This document shows positions 56,889 through 64,000 of a DNA stretch of 64,000 nt, in pieces (within the stretch, counting starts at the first letter, position 1; each line of letters starts with the position of its first letter). Source of the stretch: Desulfovibrio sp. X2 (GTDB lineage Bacteria; Desulfobacterota; Desulfovibrionia; Desulfovibrionales; Desulfovibrionaceae); contig NZ_ATHV01000013.1 of the NCBI RefSeq assembly GCF_000422205.1, forward strand, positions 1 through 64,000, in the 5' to 3' direction. The translations under genes were made by a program, and so were the position numbers. The notes beneath the pieces were generated by a model that saw nothing but the letters and a program-made list of their open reading frames with translations, was not told the DNA's origin and ran no database searches.

Positions 56889-57467
56889 ATGCGTATCCCG
56901 AACCCCCGGCCGACCCTCGCGGTCGGCCGGGGGGGCATCCTCCTCGCGGTGTGCCTGCTGCTGTGCGCCTGCGCGACCCACTCCCTGCCGCCCGACTTCA
57001 CGCCGCCCGGAGGCAGCAGGATCGTGGCCGACGCGCCCTTCTATGCCCAGGAGGACTACCAGTGCGGCCCCGCGGCCCTGGCCACGGCCATGGCCACGGC
57101 GGGCGACCCGGTGACCCCGGACGAGATCGCCAAGGCCATCTTCAGGCCCGAGGCGCGCGGCACCCTGAACCTGGACATGGCGCTCTACCCGCGCACCCGC
57201 GGCCACGCCACGCGCTGGTTCTCCGGAACCGTGCACGACCTCGTCTCGGCCGTGGACCAGGGACGGGTGCTGGTGGTCATGGTCAACTACGGCCTGCGAG
57301 AGGTCTCTTTCGACCATTTCCTGGCCGTGACCGGCTATGCGCCGGGCGGCGTGATCGTCAACGACGGCAGCCGCCGGAACCACCTCGTGCCCTGGGACGA
57401 CTTCTGGGCCGACTGGAGCGACGCGGGCCGCTGGACCCTCGAAATCCTTCCCAAGGACGCAAAATGA
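56889..57467 (+). CDS. PA2778-family C39-like cysteine peptidase lipoprotein
   Basis: A 192-residue lipoprotein with hydrophobic signal and lipobox LLCAC, so Cys28 is the probable lipidated residue. The papain-like C39-type core has Cys59 in QCGPAALATAMA with Gln54 upstream, His143 in FDHFLAVTGY and Asp159 in VNDGSRR, which together form a complete catalytic set. There is no ABC transporter domain, unlike bacteriocin C39 peptidases. It starts 10 bp after the PA2779 stop, and its own stop overlaps the TPR gene start by four bases. A substrate in the periplasm, possibly the PA2779 protein, is suggested by position only. Confidence 0.85.
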   Translation: MRIPNPRPTLAVGRGGILLAVCLLLCACATHSLPPDFTPPGGSRIVADAPFYAQEDYQCGPAALATAMATAGDPVTPDEIAKAIFRPEARGTLNLDMALYPRTRGHATRWFSGTVHDLVSAVDQGRVLVVMVNYGLREVSFDHFLAVTGYAPGGVIVNDGSRRNHLVPWDDFWADWSDAGRWTLEILPKDAK

Positions 57468-57970
57468 ACCTCCTTTCATCCGCCCGGACGCCCGGCGCGG
57501 CCCGCCGCCCGGGAGCGGGACCGCTCGCGGCCCTGCTGCTCGCCCTGGCCCTGGCCCTGTGCACGGCCTGCTCCGTGCCCCACATCATCGTGCACGAGGA
57601 CGCCCTGAGCCCGGAGGAGCACTTGAAGCTCGGCCTGTCCTACGAGAAGGACGGCGAGCTCGACCTGGCCGAGAAGGAGTACCGCAAGGCCCTGCCGGAC
57701 GCGCCGCAGGCCTACCTCTCCCTGGCCAACCTTTATTTCGGCGAGGAGAAGTGGCAGCTTGCCCGGGAGAACTACGAGAAGGCCATCGAGCGGCTGCCGG
57801 ACGACCCCGAGCCGCGCAACAACCTGGCCTGGCTGATCTACACGCGCCAGGGCGACCTGGCCGAGGCCGAAGCGCTGGCCAAGAAGGCCGTGGAGCTCAG
57901 CCGCACGCCTGAGGAGCGCGCGCAGTTCGAGGACACCCTGAACCGCATCGAGGCGGCCCGGGCCCAATAA
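57464..57970 (+). CDS. TPR-repeat lipoprotein
   Basis: 168 residues. The signal ends in LCTAC, giving lipidated Cys36. Three TPR-like units follow: EEHLKLGLSYEKDGELDLAEKEYRKAL, QAYLSLANLYFGEEKWQLARENYEKAIERLP and PEPRNNLAWLIYTRQGDLAEAEALAKKAVELS. It may scaffold the PA2778 peptidase. Translation is coupled to the peptidase gene by the four-base overlap. It ends 158 bp before the second PA2779 copy. Confidence 0.85.
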   Translation: MNLLSSARTPGAARRPGAGPLAALLLALALALCTACSVPHIIVHEDALSPEEHLKLGLSYEKDGELDLAEKEYRKALPDAPQAYLSLANLYFGEEKWQLARENYEKAIERLPDDPEPRNNLAWLIYTRQGDLAEAEALAKKAVELSRTPEERAQFEDTLNRIEAARAQ

Positions 57971-58055
57971 AAAGTGGAATCGGCCTGCCTGGCTGATGGA
58001 CGGGCGCTTGGCGCCGAGTGGGCCTGTGACGGGCCGCGAACCGCGAAGAAAGGCG

Positions 58056-58083
58056 TTGAAAAAAGGTCCTGCCGTGCTACAGG
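58056..58083 (+). promoter_or_regulatory. Sigma-70 promoter of the second PA2779-like gene
   Basis: TTGAAA (58056-58061) and TACAGG (58078-58083) are 16 bp apart, 45 bp before the start codon. Spacing and distance copy the first promoter (56406-56433); the -10 is weaker. Confidence 0.55.
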
Positions 58084-58128
58084 TGCCAGAGGGTGGGGAA
58101 GATGACCATTCACAAGGAGGAGACGTGT

Positions 58129-58527
58129 ATGGAAGGCATCCTTTCCCGTTCCTGGTTCAAGGACCTGGCGATGTTTCTGGCTTGTCTCATGCTGGTCGTG
58201 GGCTTCGTGCCCCGGGTCGAGGCGGGCTTCGTGCCCACGACCCGGTCCGACTCGCTGCAGAGCCGCGACGCCGATCTCGCCGCCGTGCAGAAGGTGCTCG
58301 AGAACAAAATCGTGGTGCAGCGGCTGGCCGACTTCGGCTACAACCCGCAGGAGATCCAGTCACGGCTCAAGCTGCTTTCTGACGCGGATCTGCACAAGGT
58401 GGCCACGCAGATCCAGGATGTCGAGACCGCAGGCGACTTCTGGGGAGTCGTCCTGGTCATCGCGATCATCGCGGCGCTCGTGGTGCTGATCTACGTCCTG
58501 AGCAACAGAACGGTCAGCGTCCAATAG
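58129..58527 (+). CDS. PA2779-family membrane protein (second copy)
   Basis: A 132-residue paralogue of the gene at 56480, with the same length and the same signal, middle and tail: MFLACLMLVVGFVPRVEAGFVP, DLAAVQKVLENKIVVQRLADFGYNPQEIQSRLKLLS and NRTVSVQ. The middle is highly conserved, whereas the C-terminal helix differs more. AAGGAGGAG precedes the ATG. It has its own promoter-like sequence, so the duplication probably included control DNA. A strong terminator follows. Confidence 0.85.
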   Translation: MEGILSRSWFKDLAMFLACLMLVVGFVPRVEAGFVPTTRSDSLQSRDADLAAVQKVLENKIVVQRLADFGYNPQEIQSRLKLLSDADLHKVATQIQDVETAGDFWGVVLVIAIIAALVVLIYVLSNRTVSVQ

Positions 58528-58560
58528 CGGCGCGCCTCCCCCGGGAGGCTCACGACGAAC

Positions 58561-58596
58561 GGAAAGGCCGTCGGGCGATCGCCCGGCGGCCTTTCC
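58561..58596. terminator. Terminator between PA2779 copy 2 and the permease
   Basis: An 18-bp near-perfect inverted repeat from GGAAAGGCCG to CGGCCTTTCC lies between convergent genes. It can serve both; T-runs are short. Confidence 0.8.
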
Positions 58597-58630
58597 TGTG
58601 TCGTCCCGGCAAGGCGTCGATCGGACGGGG

Positions 58631-60016
58631 CTAGTCTTCCTCCACCATCACGGGGTCGAGGGAGACCAGGGCCTCCGCCGCCTCGTCGCGCTTGGTGAAG
58701 AGCTTGAAGTAGGCGAAGGTCACGGCCAGGATGGCGCCGTAGATGAGGGCCAGCTTCAGGTTGTAGACGGTCACCGCGACCAGGGCGACCACGGCGATGA
58801 TCAGGCCCACGGCCGGAGACAGGGGGTAGAGCGGGGCCTTGAAGGGCCGGTGCATCTCCGGCGCGTTCCTGCGCAGGGCGAAGTAGGTCACCAGGGAGAT
58901 GACGTAGAGCGTGAGGGCGCCGAAGCAGGACAGGGTGATGATGTCGCCGGTCTTGCCGGTGAGCAGGGCCACGATGCCCACGACCATGTTGGCGATGAGC
59001 GCGTTGGCCGGGGTCTTGAAGCGCTTGCTGACCTTGCCGAGCACGGGCGCCATGTAGCCCACGCGGCCCATCTCCAGCACGGCGCGGCCCGCGGCCAGGA
59101 TGATGCCGTGGAACGAGGCCACGAGGCCGAAGAGGCCGACGAAGATGAGCAGGTGGTAGAGGAGGTGGTTGTCGCCCACGATGTGGCCGAGGGCCAGGGG
59201 CAGCGGCGAGTCGGACGGGGCCGCGCCCGGGGTGGGGTAGACCACGGCGTGCCAGCCCGCGACGCCCACGGAGCAGACGAAGGTGAAGACGGCCAGCGCG
59301 ACCAGGGTGAGGATGGCCGAGCCGAAGCCGATGAGGATGTTCTTCTGCGGGTTCACGGTCTCCTCGGCCACGTTGGCCACGCCCTCGATGGCCAGGAAGA
59401 ACCAGATGGCGAAGGGAATGGCCGCGAAGACGCCGCTCATGCCGTTGGGCAGGGCATCCATGGTGAGGTTGGCCCAGGTGACGTGGGGCGCGGTGACGCC
59501 GCAGAAGAGCAGCAGCTCGCCCACCGCGAGCACGGTGATGAACAGCTCGAACTGGGCGGCCGCCTTGACGCCGTAGATGTTGAGCGCCGTGAACAGGATG
59601 TAGGCCGCGACGGCGATCTCGACCTCGGGGATGTTGGGGAAGAAGAGGCTGAAATAGGCGCCGATGGCCGCGGCGATGGCGGGCGGGGCGAAGACGAACT
59701 CGATGACCTGGGCGATGCCCGCCAGGAAGCCGAGGTCCCGGCCCAGGCCCTTGGTGGCGTAGTCGAACGCGCCGCCTGCCTTGGGAATGGCGCAGGCGAG
59801 CTCGGTGTAGCAGAAGGTGAAGGTCAGGTACATGAGGATGATGAACAGGGTCGCGATGGCGAGGCCGAGCGTGCCTCCCTCGGCCAGACCCAGGTTCCAT
59901 CCGAAGTACTCTCCCGAGATCACGTAGCCCACTCCCAGTCCCCAGAGCATCCAGGGGCCGAGCTTGCGCTGCAGGGTCGGCGCGGTGGTTTTGGCGTCCA
60001 CTTGTTTCTCCTCCAT
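58631..60016 (-). CDS. Ethanolamine-type permease, APC family
   Basis: 461 residues from the ATG at 60016 (TTG at 60037 possible; neither has a good ribosome binding site). An amino acid-polyamine-choline transporter with about 12 helices. The pattern LGPWMLWGLGVGYVISGEYFGWNLGLAEGGTLG, FCYTELACAIPKAGGAFDYATKGLGRDLGF, FFLAIEGVANVAEETVNPQKNI and GIILAAGRAVLEMGRVGYMAPVLG strongly matches ethanolamine permeases (Eat). It imports ethanolamine or a related amine. No eut genes are in the window. Confidence 0.86.
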   Translation of the reverse strand: MEEKQVDAKTTAPTLQRKLGPWMLWGLGVGYVISGEYFGWNLGLAEGGTLGLAIATLFIILMYLTFTFCYTELACAIPKAGGAFDYATKGLGRDLGFLAGIAQVIEFVFAPPAIAAAIGAYFSLFFPNIPEVEIAVAAYILFTALNIYGVKAAAQFELFITVLAVGELLLFCGVTAPHVTWANLTMDALPNGMSGVFAAIPFAIWFFLAIEGVANVAEETVNPQKNILIGFGSAILTLVALAVFTFVCSVGVAGWHAVVYPTPGAAPSDSPLPLALGHIVGDNHLLYHLLIFVGLFGLVASFHGIILAAGRAVLEMGRVGYMAPVLGKVSKRFKTPANALIANMVVGIVALLTGKTGDIITLSCFGALTLYVISLVTYFALRRNAPEMHRPFKAPLYPLSPAVGLIIAVVALVAVTVYNLKLALIYGAILAVTFAYFKLFTKRDEAAEALVSLDPVMVEED

Positions 60017-60427
60017 GTTGAACGATGTGTGCCGCAACCACTGAAAAGCATAGAATATGCCTCTTTTGGAAAAAAGACCGAGCGTAAACTTTTGCGATAG
60101 CTAATAGTCAACGAATTTAGAGCATTGGAAAAGAATTTTGATTTTCTCGAAGGGCTCTCCGGGGATTGATTGCGGGCCAGACACGTGGCGGATGTAACCG
60201 AAATGCAAAAACAGCGGGTACAAAATACATAATTGTAAATTATTGATAAAGTATTGCGAGGACAGAAGAGCAATGAAGACTAGAATGTAAAAAATGACAT
60301 GGACAGACGCCGTGCCGGGGCGTGGTGGCGCCGGGGAGAGGAAGGGAGGCAGGCAGGGAAGGGGGGCGAAGGATGCCGAGAATGCGGCCGGGGCTTTGGG
60401 CCTGCGGACCGGGGGGAGCGGCGGGAG
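60017..60427. other. AT-rich region upstream of the permease gene
   Basis: No gene is seen in this 411-bp stretch. AT-rich patches near 60040-60130 and 60220-60300 should hold the permease promoter; I cannot choose one. Gly/purine-rich sequence fills 60320-60427. Confidence 0.45.
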
Positions 60428-60467
60428 ACAAAAAAAGCAGGGGCCGCCCGTCTCCGGGCGGCCCCTG
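60428..60467 (-). terminator. Terminator of the S1-domain gene
   Basis: A perfect 13-bp stem (60438-60450 with 60455-60467) precedes a T-run on the minus strand, 20 bp past the stop. Confidence 0.93.
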
Positions 60468-60486
60468 GCGCAAAAGCGCGAAAGCG

Positions 60487-61965
60487 CTATTTCTTCTTGC
60501 GGGCCATGGCTTCGGCGAGCTTCTCACCGAGCAGCCCCATGCCGCCGGAGTGGCCGCCGTTCTGGGACGGCGCGCGACCGGCCGAGGTGTGCTTCTTCCA
60601 GTCCCTGGGCTCCGCGGATTCCTCGCTCCTGCCTGCGCCCAGGGTGATCTTGCGCTCGGTGGGCTTGATCTCGTCCACGAAGACGCTGACCTCGTCGCCG
60701 GGCTTGGCCTTTTCGAGCTCCTCGCGGCGCTCCTTGGGGGCCTGGGCCAGCTTGGACTTGGGCAGCAGGCCGGTGACGCCCGGGAAGAGGGTCACGAACA
60801 GGCCGTACTTGCCGAAGGACTCCACGGTGCCCTTGACCTCGGCGCCCACGCTGAGGCCCTCGACCACCCCGCCCCAGGGATCGCCCTCGGCGTCCTTGAT
60901 GGACAGGGAGATGCGGCGCTTGACCGGGTCGAGGTCCTTGATGGAGACGGTCACGGTCTGGCCGGGGGTGACGACCTCGTCGGCCTTCATGATGCGGCGG
61001 CCGTGGGCCATCTCGGAGAGGTGCACGAGGCCCTCGAGGCCCGGGGCGATCTCCACGAAGGCGCCGAAGTCGGCCAGGCGGATGACCTTGCCCTCGACCT
61101 TGTCGCCCGCGGCGAAGCGGTCTCCGGCGGTCTCCCAGGGATCCTGCTGGGCCTGCTTGACCGAGAGGCTGATCTTGACGCCGCCCTTCTTGCCCTTGCT
61201 CACGTCGAGAAGCTTGACGGGCAGGGTGTCGCCCACCTTCACGGCGTCGGCCGGGTTGTCCACGCGGCCCCAGGAAAGCTCGGAGATGTGGGCCAGGCCC
61301 TCGACGCCGGGAGCGACCTCGATGAAGGCGCCGAAATCGGCCAGCCGCTTCACCGTGCCCTCGACCACGTCGCCCGCCTTGACCTCTTCCTGGAACTTGT
61401 CCATGGCGGCGGCCTTCTCGCGGCCGAGCAGCTCGCGGCGGGAGACGACCAGGTTGCGGCCGCCCTGCTCGAGCTTGATGATCAGGAACTGCAGGGTCTG
61501 GCCGACGTACTCCTCGGCGTTCTCGACGAAGCGGTCGTCGATCTGGCTCATGGGGCAGAAGGCGCGCTTGCCCATGACCTGCACGTTGAAGCCGCCCTTG
61601 CACTGCGCCAGGACCTTGCCCTCCACGGGCAGCTCGTTGGCCTTGGCCTGCTCGAGCATCTCGAAGCCGCCCCGGCCGCTCATGGCCTTGGACAGCTTGA
61701 GCTCGCCGCCGGACGTGCCGACCACGTAGAGCTCGATCTCGTCGCCCACGGCCACGGTAAGCTCGCCCTTGTCGTCGAGCAGCTCTTCGCGCTCGATGAC
61801 GCCGTCGCGCTTGGCGCCGGTCCCCACGAAGACGCTCGCGCCGTCGATGGCGATGACCGTACCCGTGATCTTGTCGCCCACACGGACGTTATCCTGCATC
61901 CCGGCCTCATAGGCCTCGAACATGGCGGCGAAGTTTTCGCCGTCCTTTTTTGCCTCGTCGGACAT
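60487..61965 (-). CDS. Five-domain S1 RNA-binding protein, ribosomal S1-like
   Basis: 492 residues from the ATG at 61965, with GGAG nine bases upstream. Five S1 domains lie at about 30-95, 115-178, 196-270, 286-357 and 374-445. The best-kept are domains 3 and 4: GTVKRLADFGAFIEVAPGVEGLAHISEL and GKVIRLADFGAFVEIAPGLEGLVHLSEM. A basic C terminus follows. Canonical S1 has six domains in about 560-590 residues, so this is a short form: either the main S1 or a second S1-like protein. It binds RNA and should help mRNA recruitment or decay. Single-gene unit with a strong terminator. Confidence 0.85.
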   Translation of the reverse strand: MSDEAKKDGENFAAMFEAYEAGMQDNVRVGDKITGTVIAIDGASVFVGTGAKRDGVIEREELLDDKGELTVAVGDEIELYVVGTSGGELKLSKAMSGRGGFEMLEQAKANELPVEGKVLAQCKGGFNVQVMGKRAFCPMSQIDDRFVENAEEYVGQTLQFLIIKLEQGGRNLVVSRRELLGREKAAAMDKFQEEVKAGDVVEGTVKRLADFGAFIEVAPGVEGLAHISELSWGRVDNPADAVKVGDTLPVKLLDVSKGKKGGVKISLSVKQAQQDPWETAGDRFAAGDKVEGKVIRLADFGAFVEIAPGLEGLVHLSEMAHGRRIMKADEVVTPGQTVTVSIKDLDPVKRRISLSIKDAEGDPWGGVVEGLSVGAEVKGTVESFGKYGLFVTLFPGVTGLLPKSKLAQAPKERREELEKAKPGDEVSVFVDEIKPTERKITLGAGRSEESAEPRDWKKHTSAGRAPSQNGGHSGGMGLLGEKLAEAMARKKK

Positions 61966-62054
61966 ACTGCAAAACTCCAAAAGAAAACGTTCGCCAGCCC
62001 ATAGCCGAGAACCGTGCTGGTTACAAGGGCCATGAGAGGCGTATGCGGGGCTTT

Positions 62055-63380
62055 CTAGCGCACGCTCAGATTCTCGGCAAGACCGCCGATCTGCTTGGCG
62101 AGCAGGGTGGCGTAGTGGTCGGTCATGCCCGCCACGTAGTCGAGCACGCGCATGTATCCTTCATAGAGGCCGCAGCCCTCGGGCGGCGCGTGCTCGCCGA
62201 GGATGACGAAGAGGCGCTTGCCGCGCTCGGAGAGGCGCCCGCGCCCCTCCTGCTCCCAGACCGCGGTGCAGAAGGAGGAGAGCAGCCCGCCGAGGGCCGT
62301 GAAGGAGCCGATCTCGAGCTCGATCTTGCGCTTGCTCTCGTAGATGCGCCGCCGCGCGAGCGCCTTGGCCGCGTCTATGCCCGCGCGCACGTCCTCGGGA
62401 CAGAGGTCGAGCAGGGGGACGGATATCCCGCCCGCCAGGATGGCCTCGTTGTTCGCGGCGAAGGCCCCGGACGCGGCCTCCACGACCCGGCCGATGACCT
62501 TCGTGCGCAGATAGGAGAGACGCCTGCGCTCGTGCAGGTCCGGGGCGAGCGCATCCTCGGAGACCTTGCCCGCCAGCGGCAGAAGCACCGCCTCGATCTC
62601 GTCGTAGCGCAAGAGACCCATCTCGCGGGCGTCTTCCAGGTCGAGCAGGGAGTAGCAGATGTCGTCCGCGGCCTCGACCAGGAAGGCCAGGGGGTGGCGG
62701 TGGTAACCGCCGTCTTCCCGTGCGGCCAGGCCCAGGGCGTCGGCCACTGCGTCCAGCTGTCCGCGCTCGCTCTGGAAGCAGGAGAACTTGCGGCGCCTCG
62801 CGGCCTCGTCATGGTCCGAGGTCCAGGGATACTTGAGCAGCGCGCCGAGGGTCGGATAGGTCAGGCGCATGCCCCCGGCGTTCAGCGAGAGCTCGACGCG
62901 CGTGACGATGCGGAATCCCTGGGCGTTGCCCTCGAAGGTGGTCAGGTCGGAGCGCTGCGCAGGTTCGAGTCCATCCATGAGGTGGGCGGGAGCCTCTGCG
63001 AAGAAGGCGCGCACCGCCTCCTCGCCCGCGTGGCCGAAGGGCGGGTTGCCGATGTCGTGGGCCAGGCAGGCGGCCTGCACGATCTCGCCCAGGGCCGAGG
63101 GCGGCGTGCCCTCGGGGAGTCCTCCCCCCAGGGCCTCGGCCACGGAGAGGCCGAGCGAGCGGCCCACGCTCGCCGTCTCCAGGCTGTGCGTGAGCCGGGT
63201 GTGGACGTGGTCGTTGCTGGCCATGGGGTGCACCTGGGTCTTGCGGCCCAGGCGGCGGAAGGCCCCGGAAAAGACGATGCGGTCGTAGTCGCGGTGGAAC
63301 TCGCTGCGGCCCTCGTGTCCCGGGGTCGTCGGCTTGCTCTCGAAGCGGCGCGGCGTGAGCAGTGTTTTCCAGTCCATCAT
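62055..63380 (-). CDS. dgt: dGTPase-like HD phosphohydrolase
   Basis: 441 residues from the first of two adjacent ATG codons at 63380. The dGTPase pattern SEFHRDYDRIVFSGAFRRLGRKTQVHPMASNDHVHTRLTHSLETASVGRSLG contains the first metal His. The HD pair is LAHDIGNPPFGHAGEEAV, followed by TTFEGNAQGFRIVTR. AADDICYSLLDLEDA adds the distal Asp. It removes triphosphate from dGTP or other dNTPs and thus controls nucleotide pools. It is divergent from the ArsR-type gene across 282 bp. Confidence 0.93.
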   Translation of the reverse strand: MMDWKTLLTPRRFESKPTTPGHEGRSEFHRDYDRIVFSGAFRRLGRKTQVHPMASNDHVHTRLTHSLETASVGRSLGLSVAEALGGGLPEGTPPSALGEIVQAACLAHDIGNPPFGHAGEEAVRAFFAEAPAHLMDGLEPAQRSDLTTFEGNAQGFRIVTRVELSLNAGGMRLTYPTLGALLKYPWTSDHDEAARRRKFSCFQSERGQLDAVADALGLAAREDGGYHRHPLAFLVEAADDICYSLLDLEDAREMGLLRYDEIEAVLLPLAGKVSEDALAPDLHERRRLSYLRTKVIGRVVEAASGAFAANNEAILAGGISVPLLDLCPEDVRAGIDAAKALARRRIYESKRKIELEIGSFTALGGLLSSFCTAVWEQEGRGRLSERGKRLFVILGEHAPPEGCGLYEGYMRVLDYVAGMTDHYATLLAKQIGGLAENLSVR

Positions 63381-63624
63381 AATATATGCGTGTCGTACCC
63401 GCGGTTTTGGTTCCCGGATGCCGGACCCGTTGTCCGCGCATCGAGGCTGCACCGTGGCGCGCGCCGGGGGCGAAGTCAAGGCCGCCCGAGGCTGCGTCCC
63501 GAAGCTGCCGCCCGAAGCTGCCGCGCGGCCGAGCGGCCCCGCGACCGAAGATTCCCGAAGCCGCGTCCGGCGAGAACCGGGGAATGGCCGCGCGGACACG
63601 CGGGCAAGGATCCCGGATCGGGAC

Positions 63625-63653
63625 TTGCCTTTCTCGTTTTGAAAACATATGAG
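63625..63653 (+). promoter_or_regulatory. Candidate promoter of the ArsR/CadC-type gene
   Basis: TTGCCT (63625-63630) and TATGAG (63648-63653) are 17 bp apart. Transcription would begin near or at the start codon, so the mRNA may be leaderless. The -10 overlaps the operator. Confidence 0.45.
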
Positions 63654-63665
63654 CATATGATCATG
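63648..63665 (+). promoter_or_regulatory. ArsR/SmtB-type operator overlapping the start codon
   Basis: TATGAGCATATGATCATG is an imperfect palindrome (14 of 18 positions symmetric) of the TATGAxCATATGxTCATA type bound by SmtB/CzrA-family sensors. Its last three bases are the ATG of the gene, which argues for tight autorepression. Confidence 0.65.
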
Positions 63666-64000
63666 GAAACGACACGTACCGATCCCAACGACCGTACACG
63701 CCCCGATGACCGCGGCGAATCGGCCGACGCGGCCTGCGAGGACGTCTGCAACGCGCGGGAGGTCCACGCCGGGACCCTGGACGGGGTGCGCGGGGCCATG
63801 CCGCCCGACGCGGACCTCTTCTACCTGGCCGAGCTCTTCAAGGTCCTGGGCGACCACACGCGCACGCGCATCCTGAGCGCCTTGGCCCTGGCGGAGCTGT
63901 GCGTCTGCGACCTCGCGGAGCTGCTCGGCATGTCCCACTCCGCGGTCTCGCACCAGCTGCGCGCCCTGCGCGCGGCCAGGCTGGTGCGCTTCCGGCGCGA
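63663..64000 (+). CDS. ArsR/CadC-type metal-sensing repressor (truncated by window end)
   Basis: The first 112 codons are present; the 3' end lies outside. After an acidic, Asp/Thr-rich N terminus with CEDVC (two Cys three residues apart) comes a winged helix: DLFYLAELFKVLGDHTRTRILSAL, ELCVCDLAELLGMSHSAVSHQLRALRAARLV. The ELCVCDL motif is the alpha-3N metal-site motif of ArsR/CadC sensors. Together with the N-terminal Cys pair it predicts a thiol-rich site for Cd(II), Pb(II) or Zn(II). The regulated metal pump is probably downstream of the window. No ribosome binding site precedes the ATG. Confidence 0.88.
   Translation, partial: METTRTDPNDRTRPDDRGESADAACEDVCNAREVHAGTLDGVRGAMPPDADLFYLAELFKVLGDHTRTRILSALALAELCVCDLAELLGMSHSAVSHQLRALRAARLVRFRR

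Noticed and set aside
63381-63647. Coding extension of the dGTPase-like gene upstream of 63380
   Set aside because: The frame stays open but the added sequence is Arg/Pro/Gly-rich and the family begins at the double ATG.

Overview
The window is high-GC (clearly above 60 percent by eye), densely coded bacterial chromosome. Gene content points to a sulfate-reducing deltaproteobacterium of the Desulfovibrio group. The main clues are many S24/XRE-type repressors, a TRAP dicarboxylate transporter beside a DASS symporter and universal stress proteins, a two-component operon that includes a Lon-like protease, a C_GCAxxG_C_C redox protein, PA2779/PA2778-type genes, and a 3'-flanking hairpin repeat ending in CCGCCGGAGGC. 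This placement is inference from gene content; no rRNA or tRNA gene was seen and no database was searched.

Layout. 1-3.2 kb: tandem Usp protein, PH-like membrane protein, sigma-54 activator with a degenerate receiver. 3.4-9.0 kb: tight operon of a small membrane protein, a KamA-type radical SAM enzyme, two D-Ala-D-Ala-ligase-like ATP-grasp enzymes, a GNAT acetyltransferase and a membrane acyltransferase, which looks like a small-molecule pathway. 9.5-15.5 kb: chemoreceptor, Lcl_C/DUF1566 protein, EAL-CBS-CBS-GGDEF protein. 15.5-16.1 kb: an intergenic cluster of perfect inverted repeats. 16.1-17.9 kb: nucleoside-recognition membrane protein and panB. 18.0-21.1 kb: three S24 repressors plus a small HTH protein, with no phage structural genes. 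21.3-25.4 kb: hflC-hflK, a phosphomannomutase-like gene and a LysE exporter. 25.2-27.1 kb: a methyltransferase bracketed by a direct repeat of about 215 bp made from the 3' end of the LysE gene. 27.3-32.2 kb: pgm and a MacAB-like efflux operon. 32.4-38.1 kb: DASS symporter, Usp protein and TRAP operon. 38.3-46.0 kb: FemAB-like protein, CII-like regulator, rhodanese, C_GCAxxG_C_C protein, DUF2914-like protein, molybdopterin oxidoreductase, purE and purD. 46.2-53.7 kb: sigma-54 response regulator, histidine kinase and a Lon protease carrying an inserted receiver domain, divergent from an operon of a 56-residue protein, a Usp-like protein, a small membrane protein and a TauE/SafE exporter. 53.7-58.5 kb: hybrid histidine kinase, then a PA2779-PA2778-TPR-PA2779 array. 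58.6-64.0 kb: ethanolamine-type permease, S1-domain protein, dGTPase-like gene, and the start of an ArsR/CadC-type metal sensor.

How the parts may work together. The most striking unit is the divergent locus at 46-53.7 kb. A membrane kinase, a sigma-54 activator and a receiver-gated protease form one operon. The facing operon starts behind a near-consensus sigma-54 promoter surrounded by TGCAAC/GTTGCA boxes, so the kinase could control both transcription and proteolysis. The KamA/ATP-grasp operon and the PA2778/PA2779 array are the other two candidate systems with no function that can be read directly from the sequence.
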